64,000 bases of DNA. Origin: Toxorhynchites rutilus septentrionalis (taxonomy: Eukaryota > Arthropoda > Insecta > Diptera > Culicidae). The stretch is taken from assembly GCF_029784135.1 (NCBI RefSeq), contig NC_073746.1, forward strand, positions 12,769,475 through 12,833,474, in the 5' to 3' direction. This document shows, one piece after another, positions 53,921-62,033 of this stretch. A program made the translations under genes and the position numbers. Below the pieces are notes generated by a model. The model saw only the letters and a program-made list of their open reading frames with translations, was not told the DNA's origin and searched no databases. Within the stretch, counting starts at the first letter, position 1; every line of letters starts with the position of its first letter.

Positions 53921-54377
53921 TCTGCAACAGTAATAAATAAAGTCCGAATGAGCTAATATTTTACATAGGGTATATTATCGTGCATATCAACAAATTCCGA
54001 ATGAAAAATCGAAATAACTATTTTTATTGGCACCCAAAACCATACGTATCGTTTCGTACTCCAAAAAAAGTAATTCCTAAAGTGTCGATTTTTTACCAAA
54101 AAAAATTTTTCGAGATGACACTAGATCTCGACGTTTCATGCAATTTTGAGACACTTGGTACCAAAAAAAAATTTCGAAAACCCCGATATCCACCCCCCTT
54201 GGGGGATTTTTCGATTTTCAAAAAACTCAAACCGCTTAGCGCCATTCTCCATTAAGTCCGATTGAGCTGATATCTTGCATAGGGTATTTTTCCGAGATGG
54301 TGAACATTTTGTATAGGGTAGCTTTTTGGAATTTTAGAATCGATTTTGTCCCATACATCCATTGGCACCCTAATGTA

Positions 54378-55684
54378 CAGGGTTTTCCATTTCGGGCTTC
54401 CGAAAGTATACAGCCCTGCGCTGACAACCGTTTGACATAGCTGTCAACCAAAGCGTCATATCGTTAGTTGAATGTCTGCCATTTTACAATATGGATCGTT
54501 CTAGCATCGCACAACGTGTTAATTTTGTTAAATTATACTATAAAAATGATGAAAAACCGGCAAATGTTTTTCGAGCATTACGGACGGATTTTGGTCGTCA
54601 TGGACGGCCTACAGAGCACACAATCGCTAATGTAGTGCGTAAATTCGAACAAACTGGATCCGTAGCGGATATTGTGAAACCTGTGCATCATAGTAATGTG
54701 CGTTCGGCCGAAAATATTGCTGCTGTTGCTGCCAGTGTGGAGGATGACCCGAATGTTTTGATTCCACGGCGTGCTCAGCAATTGGGCTTGTCGAACACAT
54801 CATTGTGGCGAATTTTGCATTTGGACTTGCACCTACATCCATATAAAGTCCAACTGGTACAAAAATTAGAGCGTGGTGACCATGGAATGCGTCGGGCATA
54901 CGTCGATTGGGTGAACGAACAACAGAAGCAAAATGCTGAATTTTCGCATCAAATTTTCTTCAGCGATGAGGCACATTTCGAGCTCGGTGGCTATGTGAAC
55001 ACCCAAAATTTCCATATATGGGGCTCAGAAAATCCACACGTGATTGTTGAGAGGCCATTGCATCCGCCAAAAGTCACTGTTTGGTGCGCATTATGGTCTG
55101 GTGGAGTCATCGGGCCGTATTTCTTTGAAAATGAGGACGGCGAGACGGTAACTGTGAATGGTGGGCGCTATGGCCCCATGTTAACCGATTTTTTTTTTTT
55201 GCCTCAAATTGAAGATATGGATACGGATGACATGTGGTTTCAGCAGGACGGCGCCACGCGCCACACAACACGACCGAACATGGCCATATTGCGAACGAAA
55301 TTTGAGGGACGCATAATTTCGCGTTTTGGTGATGCCAATTGGCCGTCCAGATCATGCGATTTGAACCCGCTAGATTTTTTTTTGTGGGGTTATGCGAAAG
55401 ACCGTGTCTATGCCAACTCTCCGCAAACTCTTGAACTTTTGAAAGACAACATTCGTGAAGTTATGACCGAGATACCGCCCCATATGTGCCGAAAAGTCAT
55501 CGAAAATTACCTGTTCCGGATCAAGGTGTGTGAGGAAGCCCTAGGTGGACATTTGAATGATGTTGTATTTCTCACATAATGGCATAAACCAAACTTTAAT
55601 TTGAAATAAAAGTTTCATCGAAATTCGAATTCTAAGTGTGTTTTATTTCAATTTACTTCCGGAATTTAAAGTTGTAAAACCCTG
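54378..55684 (+). mobile_element. Mariner-like element, DD41D (rosa/VS type)
   Basis: A 1,307-bp element flanked by TA (54,376-54,377 and 55,685-55,686) with termini CAGGGTTTTCCA and CAGGGTTTTACA inverted. It carries one uninterrupted transposase frame on the plus strand. It begins only 5 bp after the foldback's TA. Confidence 0.92.
54491..55579 (+). CDS. DD41D mariner-like transposase, intact frame
   Basis: A 362-aa frame from MDRSSIAQRVNFVKLYYKND. The N-terminal paired helix-turn-helix includes RPTEHTIANVVRKFEQTGSV and RAQQLGLSNTSLWRILH. The catalytic residues are Asp in FFSDEAHF, Asp in FQQDGATRH and Asp in CDLNPLDFFLWGY. I count 41 residues between the last two, giving DD41D, the signature of rosa/Visitor-type elements. 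KDRVYANSPQTL and a terminal FLT complete it. The protein would bind the TIRs and excise the element. No stop or frameshift is seen, so activity is possible, though a T-run at 55,190 could be slippage-prone. Confidence 0.92.
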   Translation: MDRSSIAQRVNFVKLYYKNDEKPANVFRALRTDFGRHGRPTEHTIANVVRKFEQTGSVADIVKPVHHSNVRSAENIAAVAASVEDDPNVLIPRRAQQLGLSNTSLWRILHLDLHLHPYKVQLVQKLERGDHGMRRAYVDWVNEQQKQNAEFSHQIFFSDEAHFELGGYVNTQNFHIWGSENPHVIVERPLHPPKVTVWCALWSGGVIGPYFFENEDGETVTVNGGRYGPMLTDFFFLPQIEDMDTDDMWFQQDGATRHTTRPNMAILRTKFEGRIISRFGDANWPSRSCDLNPLDFFLWGYAKDRVYANSPQTLELLKDNIREVMTEIPPHMCRKVIENYLFRIKVCEEALGGHLNDVVFLT

Positions 55685-55686
55685 TA

Positions 55687-57865
55687 CATTCAATGCACTT
55701 TGAATAATTCGTTTGTGACTGTGAGAAGTGCGGGTAAGACAGATAGGATAAGAAGAACTTCGATCGTATCTTTGGAAACTTATGTTTCCCCAAATTAAAA
55801 TGTGGTATCTTGAAGTTCAATATACTGTTTTTCAAAATTATAGGTAACATAACTGGTAACATAATATTCGAATCGTAGAAGTCTCGTAGTATATCTCGCG
55901 AGAGGGAAAATTTTATTCAACCATAGTATGAAGTCATTTCGAACGCCCGTTGAATTTTGAAAACCTCGAGTTAACCCTCATTCAGTGATATTGTGCATTG
56001 CAGAAGGATGAGAAATGTGAAATTCAAATAGTAACTATACAAATAATAGTCCTAATTGACATAGTGCAGTGATGAACAACTTTAATTTTTATGAGTATTC
56101 TACTTTAGAATGAGAAATGAGAAACAAGACAGCTTAATTTTCTGATGGGATATCCTGTTTTTTGCAAATTCTCAGGAAATATATTTGGTATTTCAGTTTA
56201 TATGTGAGCAACACATTAATCGCTGCACAAACCTGTATCTAAACTCAACAAACAAACTGTGATTTGAGGAAGGCTATGATGTACCACTATCGATTGATAA
56301 TATTTATTACCTTTACGGATGATCGTTTTCATCCAATTACTCGGTGATGTAGATATTTCTCTACATTATCTTATCATTATTATGCATTCGTTTCCATTTT
56401 CCTACCTAACTATTCATTAAGTCGAAGAATTAGCGAAGAATGCTTAGTGAATTTGATGGCAAAAATTCTTCACAGAAGCCAATTTGTGAAGTAGGAATAA
56501 TCCATATTGTTTTACTATCTATGAAATGACCGAATGTCATTCCACTGACAATAAAACAATGCGGATTATATCCTACACTGAATAGCTTTTGGCAAAATAT
56601 ATTGTACTCCCACGATAAAATAATAAACCTATTGTGAAAAAGGCTTCCCACTGTGTGGATCTAAAATAATCGAACCAAATCGATGCCTCGCAGTAGATTG
56701 TCATTTGGTGGGAAATCGCAGCACAACAAATCGCATAATTTGCACACACATTCCAGGCCAGGCCGTTCATGTTTACCTCATTTGTTACCCCATTATCACC
56801 AAACAACCGCTCCAACAGACCGTAGTTTAATGCGCGCAGTCCGAAATCGGATAATTTGCTGCAATTACTGCACATACACCGGGCCCAACAATGGCCTGTA
56901 CAAACCTCCCACGCAGCCCACCGCACCAGTGTCCGCGCTCGCAATAATATGATATACATTAACCTAATAGTTGTTTTCATTATAACCGTCACCACTGGCA
57001 GTCTTCCCATGTCGACGTGACACATCGTCGATTCCGTCCGGCGGGGATGGCGAGGTCCTGCCAGGGTCGCCATCGAACATGGAACACCCGCGAGCGTGCT
57101 CTCGAATATCATACGTATTTTGGCGCAAAAGCCAACACACACACACACACACACACGCAGGCTTATTGTTATTGATGGTGGTTATGGATAAGTTGAATTA
57201 TCGAATTTAATGAATGGGGTATCATTTTTCGTTAACGGCGGCGGTTTGGTGCTCTCGCGGAGTACACCATTAGATGTGATGTTACGTGGTTAGATTTCAG
57301 CTCGTGCAGCTCCCCACGGTTATATATATTTGGCTGCTATTCTGTGGAGTGTTCAAACTTCGGTTTTATTGTAGATATAACTACCGAAACTTGACACGAG
57401 TTCGAACAAAGGCTCCGTAATTACGCCTCGAATGGGCTGCTGGTACAGAAGCAGTGATGAAATATTTAACTGAAATCGTGAAATCTCCACGCCATGAGAT
57501 CCCGGTGGGTGCAAGACCACCCTCCGCATCAAATCAGAGACAGTCACACCTCAACCTCCAGGTTTAATTGAAATCCCCCATTATACTGCAAAACACTACT
57601 ATGGGAAAATATTCAAAATATTCATCCTTCTGATTTTTTCAATGCCATCCCTTCAATGGATTCATTTTTATTCATCCTGCGATCCACAGAGCAATGAAAA
57701 AAACAAAAATAAAACTTTTAATTTCCTCGTAAAAGTCACATCCCATTCTTGTTTTTATCAACCCAAAACAGCGATTCCTACTTTGCTCGTTGCTCCTGGT
57801 TGGGGAAGTTATAGTTCGAATTGGACACACGAGACACACTTTCTCTCGTTGGTTTAATTCAAATC
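55687..57865. other. Unique-looking AT-rich DNA
   Basis: Frames of up to 193 codons on the minus strand (56,573-57,154) have Cys/Val-rich translations driven by the (CA)n tract and no domain I recognise. No element ends are seen. Confidence 0.35.
57134..57156 (+). repeat. (AC)n microsatellite
   Basis: About 11 dinucleotide units ending in GCAGG. Confidence 0.9.
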
Positions 57866-57869
57866 GTTA

Positions 57870-58300
57870 ACAGTTTGGCTGAAAAGTTCATAAGGTTGAC
57901 GTCTAGACGGCGCCTCTTGCAAAAATCTACTTGACTGTCACAAAGCGCTATCTTTCATTGGATGCGTATCAAAATTTGACAGCAATCGGTCGATTGGTTC
58001 GTGAGTTACAGCATTGAGAGCGAAGCAACTTTTGTTATTGTGAAAACAATGGAAAAATCCTAATTTCGTATATTCATAAAGCATTGTTTTTCGATGGAAA
58101 AAATACAGTGCAAACCAAAGCATGGCTTGACAAACGTTTTCCGGACTCTGCTCCAGCTATTGTAACTGTGGAGTATTACCGAAATCACCGAAACTGAGGC
58201 CTATTTTGAGGAAAAACCGAAAGAAAATGAAAATGGTGTCGAAAAGTTGCAAGATCGCTATAATCGTTGTATCGCCCTCGAAGGCAATTATGTTGAATAA
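57870..58300 (+). pseudogene. Internally deleted mariner with transposase ends
   Basis: It opens with a mariner-type terminus (TTTGGCTGAAAAGTTCATAA). The ATG at 58,049 begins MEKS, then TAA, then HCFSMEKNTVQTKAWLDKRF and PDSAPAIVTVEYY, the N-terminal DNA-binding part of a mariner transposase. Within 40 bp it jumps to the C-terminal phrase TEAYFEEKPKENENGVEKLQ and NRCIALEGNYVE before TAA at 58,300. The whole catalytic core is gone. No right terminus is found. This is a typical mariner deletion derivative. Confidence 0.8.
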
Positions 58301-58677
58301 TAAAATTGAAACGATTATATCGCTTTTTATGATTCCAGCTCGTCTATTTTGAATCTTGCTTCAATTTAGAGGGATCAAATTAGTCAAGAGTCGAAGAATG
58401 AACTTTCCAGCGAAATTGTATACTATTCTATGCTTCAAAATATCAGCTCAGACTATAAATAGTGTCAAGCCAGAGCATCTGATACCTTTTTTTAACTGAA
58501 TTTATTTTCAACTAGCTCGGTCATTTTGATTATTGACGCTAAAGAAACCTCAATGTTCTAGAACTATTTTTTCCCATCTTTCATTTTCCGGAAAATTTCT
58601 GTTCGAAAAATCGAACATTTTACAAAATCTGCAAAGTATCTGGGAGGTTATTATTAAATTGAATATAGAATCATCAT
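58301..58677. other. Unassigned AT-rich stretch
   Basis: No gene or element ends recognised. Confidence 0.4.
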
Positions 58678-58686
58678 TTAAGTCTT

Positions 58687-59237
58687 TTTTTTATTTAGTT
58701 GTATTCGGTCTTCGGTGGTACCGTACAGACTAATCCTAACCTATACAAAACTTTTAAGTCTACAGATGAAACATTTTCTGGTTATATTGAAATAAAATTT
58801 ATCACAGATGGCACTGAAAGCTTTGAGACATGAGCATAGAGAACTGTTGTATCCGTAATTAGTCCTGTGCCTAGGAATGGCGATTAGAGCGGAGTGTCGC
58901 AGCTGGCGAGGGGGTACAATAAGTGGAATTTCACGTAGTATATCGGGACAGTCAATGTTGTTCGTCAGGACGTCGAATACGAACAGCTGTTGCAGCCTTA
59001 GTCGTCGTACCGACAGGAGCTCGAGATTAATCAAGCGGCAACGATCTTGGTAGTCAGGAAGATTTAGTGGATCATTCCAAGGCAGGTTTCGAAGTGCGAA
59101 ACGTATAAACACCTTCTGGATGCGTTCAATGCGGATTATCTGATACGTGTGGTAAGGTGCCCAAACCGGAACAGCGTATTCTATAATGCTACGCACTAAT
59201 GCGTAAAAAAGCGATTTCATAATATTAACAAGCTCCG
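58687..59237 (-). mobile_element. 5'-truncated CR1-type insertion
   Basis: About 550 bp, minus strand, with the 3' A-run at the left and 9-bp repeats TTAAGTCTT at 58,678-58,686 and 59,238-59,246. Only the end of ORF2 is present, as expected for incomplete reverse transcription. Confidence 0.7.
58741..59220 (-). pseudogene. CR1/L2-type ORF2 C-terminal fragment
   Basis: The open frame reads MKSLFYALVRSIIEYAVPVW, then APYHTYQIIRIERIQKVFIR and ends CFICRLKSFV. 'L...LVRPI.EY...VW.P......IERIQ..F' is the conserved post-RT segment of CR1, L2 and related non-LTR elements. The frame itself is not interrupted, but it lacks endonuclease and RT. The sequence differs from the CR1-type element at 28,960, so it is a different family. 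Confidence 0.82.
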
Positions 59238-59362
59238 TTAAGTCTTCTTCATATATTCAGACCAGCAATCTCATTAGAATCATCGTTCCACGTGCCATCC
59301 GGGGGCAAATTACCGGGGTGAATTTGATCAAACATATTACTGAAAACAAACATAAATTTTCA

Positions 59363-60080
59363 GAGGTATTATGCAATTGAATTTTAAACCTTTTTATGTC
59401 TGAAGGTTCTTTTTGTCAATGACTCTTAACGAATCACTTATGCATAACAATTCATATTTTTTCAAATAGCATTTCCGGTTTCCATTTTTAACTTCGTTAG
59501 AGAAACATGTTTTCAATACATCAAAGCAATATTCATAGGCGCTAAGCATATTGATTCACTCCTAGCCGATACTACATGAGTTGAAAAGGTTATCAAACTC
59601 TTGTAATTACTATTGAAACAAGAGAGAATAAACTATTTTACAAAAAAAAATCACGAATTACCAGAACCAGATCCCATCATGCGACATATGGAACTTCTTG
59701 GTTAGTCAAAACCAGCTCATTGGTGACCATTTCAAGTGTTTTTAGACAGATTAGGATAACACAAATCGTCTTTGGATTACTTGCAGATCAGTTTCCAGAT
59801 AGCTAAGGATAGGCATGACAACACCTGTAGTTGAATTAAAAAAGGTTTTTGTATTCCCAAACATTTGAATCATCATTCAAATGACCGTGGGTGAAGAAAT
59901 CAATGATTTTCTATACATTTTGTGCATATCACACTAGAAAATCAAGATATAGATGTACATTGCTCAATTTCACTTCGAAACTAGGTTTTGAAAATTTTCG
60001 TTTGAAATTTTCCAAATCAAAGCATAAGAATTTTTTAAAATAAAACTTTCCATAAGGTTTTTTGACCTTCACACCACTAC
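59363..60080. repeat. Duplicated segment, copy 2 (no Helitron)
   Basis: Aligns with 45,101-46,766 but lacks the 928-bp Helitron-like insert, so it serves as the unoccupied site (CACTTATGCATAACAATTC here). Confidence 0.75.
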
Positions 60081-60412
60081 TTTAGCATTAGCATTAGCAT
60101 TAGCATTGAGCAAGTTGCACAATATCGTAGGTGGTACAAATTCAGAACTGTTAAATCAAAAACTAACCTCCATCCGTTGCTGGTGATTAGTAATATCTCT
60201 TAGATGAAGGCATGTTTTCTCCAACAGTTAAGAATTGTCCTGGCCACGTCCTTGCAACTGCTAAGGAAAGGGAAGGAATGTTAGTTCGACATTTACTTAA
60301 GAGAGATGCAGAGAACTCTACAACCTCTCATAAATGTCTCGGGAATCTAGGATTTTTAGTAGGGAAGGTATGCCATAGGATACACTCAGCCGGTGTTACT
60401 GGCGGAGCTTGT
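60081..60412. other. Unassigned stretch with short AGCATT repeats
   Basis: Four tandem TTAGCA units near 60,084-60,108. Nothing else can be supported. Confidence 0.4.
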
Positions 60413-60451
60413 TAATATTACTATTACTATTACTATTATTATTACTATTAC
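60413..60451 (+). repeat. Microsatellite remnant left of the SINE
   Basis: TATTACTATTAC-type units like the long array at 60,719, separated from it by the SINE. Confidence 0.8.
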
Positions 60452-60452
60452 T

Positions 60453-60719
60453 GACGGCGCCAGTGGTTGTATGGTTAGCGTAACAGCCTCACAATCCGAT
60501 CGGCCTGGGTTCAATCCCAGCTGGCGTCGTTGGGATTTTCTGAGGCGAAAAATCTCTGGTTACGTCTTCCTTCGGAGCGGAAGTAAAAGAAGTTGGCCCG
60601 GCTCATGAGTTGTTGAGTCTGATAGGTAGGAACAGGTGGAGTCGCCTCCCTGATGTCGGTGATTGGCACTAAAAGTGGCGGAAATAGGCCGACGAAAAAT
60701 AAGCGAAGATAAAAAAAAA
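60453..60719 (+). mobile_element. tRNA-headed SINE, family B, full copy
   Basis: About 267 bp. The tRNA-like head runs from GACGGCGCCAGTGGTTGTAT to box B GGGTTCAATCCC. The body includes GATTTTCTGAGGCGAAAAAT and GGAACAGGTGGAGTCGCCTC, and the tail is GAAGAT followed by A9. It is flanked on both sides by the same ATTACT microsatellite, which either served as the target or is part of the tail. The reverse copy is at 44,398-44,667. Confidence 0.9.
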
Positions 60720-61144
60720 TTACTATTACTATTACTATTACTATTACTATTACTATTACTATTACTATTACTATTACTATTACTATTACTATTACTATTA
60801 CTATTACTATTACTATTACTATTACTATTACTATTACTATTACTATTACTATTACTATTACTATTACTATTACTATTACTATTACTATTACTATTACTAT
60901 TACTATTACTATTACTATTACTATTACTATTACTATTACTATTACTATTACTATTACTATTACTATTACTATTACTATTACTATTACTATTACTATTACT
61001 ATTACTATTACTATTACTATTACTATTACTATTACTATTACTATTACTATTACTATTACTATTACTATTACTATTACTATTACTATTACTATTACTATTA
61101 CTATTACTATTACTATTACTATTACTATTACTATTACTATTACT
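60719..61144 (+). repeat. (TTACTA)n hexanucleotide microsatellite, about 71 units
   Basis: About 426 bp of uninterrupted TTACTA. All long frames across it (poly-Leu, Ile-Val or Asn-Ser) are artefacts of the repeat. Confidence 0.97.
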
Positions 61145-61500
61145 TTGTGGAATCGGCATCTGCTGTTGTCGCATAGCACCATAGCAGGTCATTTTTAATA
61201 CTGTTCTATAATAAATCATTAACAAAACATATCCACATATCCAAACGCATTTCAAACCTCAATTGGTATCTAGTATGTAAATATGTATAATCTGAAATTG
61301 AGAGGCCAATGAAATTATATGACAGTAAATTGTAAAATGTTACACTTGCAAGTCGGCCTTCCAATCGTTGTCACATTAGTAGCTGTATAAAAGGTTTGGT
61401 TGAGTAAATTTAAATTTGATTTTTATTGATAAAGAAGAAGGCCAGCGGGATTGAAAGCGTTTCAACTCCCATAGACCCGAACCTTTTTCTTTATCATAAT
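61145..61500. other. Unassigned stretch
   Basis: Mixed AT-rich sequence, nothing supported. Confidence 0.4.
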
Positions 61501-61812
61501 ACAGTAGAATCCCGATTATCCGCGAAATAGTCTGGCAAGGTCACCGCGAGTAACGAAAATTGCGGATAACGCGATAAACGACTGAAAATGAGGTGTGAAC
61601 ACGAAATAAAGATATTCCAGCATGAAAACTATGTTTTATCAATACAGAAATCATTAAGCTATCAATCTGTAAGGTCGTGTACACCAGTGATCAGATAATG
61701 TGAAAGTCATGGCCGAAACAAAAGATCCTACCTCTCACTGACAAATTTCGGGAAGTTCTATAGAATAACTATGGAACTAGCATTCGCGGATCATCTGTGG
61801 GCGGGACCGATC
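61501..61812. mobile_element. Possible pogo-type terminus
   Basis: CAGTAGAATCCCGATTATCC at 61,502 resembles pogo/Tigger termini. The complement near 61,790-61,810 shares GAT.ATCCGCGAA only in part, so the right end is doubtful. There is no coding sequence. Confidence 0.35.
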
Positions 61813-61852
61813 CTCCACAGCTGGAGAATAGCACAGTTATTCGACTAATGCG

Positions 61853-62033
61853 TGTGAAATTGTGAATTCCGGATGAAATAAAAGACACTCGCGACGACAC
61901 ATGCGGTTACAAAGTTGTGTTCTGTTTTATTCTATGAAAAGTTCAAGGTATTATAACAAGGTGAGACAAACGAAAAACAAATCTTACAGTTCAGTGGCTC
62001 AGCGCCCCTATGGTAAATTTATACGTTCAACAC
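61853..62033 (-). repeat. Ty1/copia 3' LTR (left limit uncertain)
   Basis: The right boundary is firm: on the minus strand the purine run GAGGAGGAG (62,034-62,042) is followed by TGTTGAACG with a TATAAATT a few bases on. The left boundary is guessed at the TGTGAAATTG at 61,853, giving about 180 bp. The 5' LTR lies outside the window, so it cannot be checked here. Confidence 0.55.

Larger units (their letters stand above)
52037..54370. mobile_element. Foldback-like element with long inverted arms
   Basis: The ends read GGGTGCCAATG and its complement, each next to TA (52,035-52,036 and 54,371-54,372). The left arm 52,037-52,486 pairs with the right arm 53,921-54,370. Blocks such as GGGTATATTATCGTGCA and CGAATGAAAAATCGA appear in opposite orientation. 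The arms are made of degenerate subrepeats of the GAAAACCCCGATTTCC kind. A hAT-like element occupies the centre. The TA duplication points to a Tc1/mariner-type or foldback non-autonomous element. Confidence 0.75.

Noticed and set aside
56573..57154. 193-codon minus-strand frame
   Set aside because: Starts inside a (CA)n tract that gives Cys-Val repeats; the rest has no family features.
60453..60525. tRNA gene
   Set aside because: The same head recurs at 43,696 and 44,667 fused to a SINE body, so it is not an independent tRNA gene.
60511..61255. Long Ile-Val, Asn-Ser and poly-Leu open frames
   Set aside because: They are translations of the TTACTA microsatellite in different frames, not genes.
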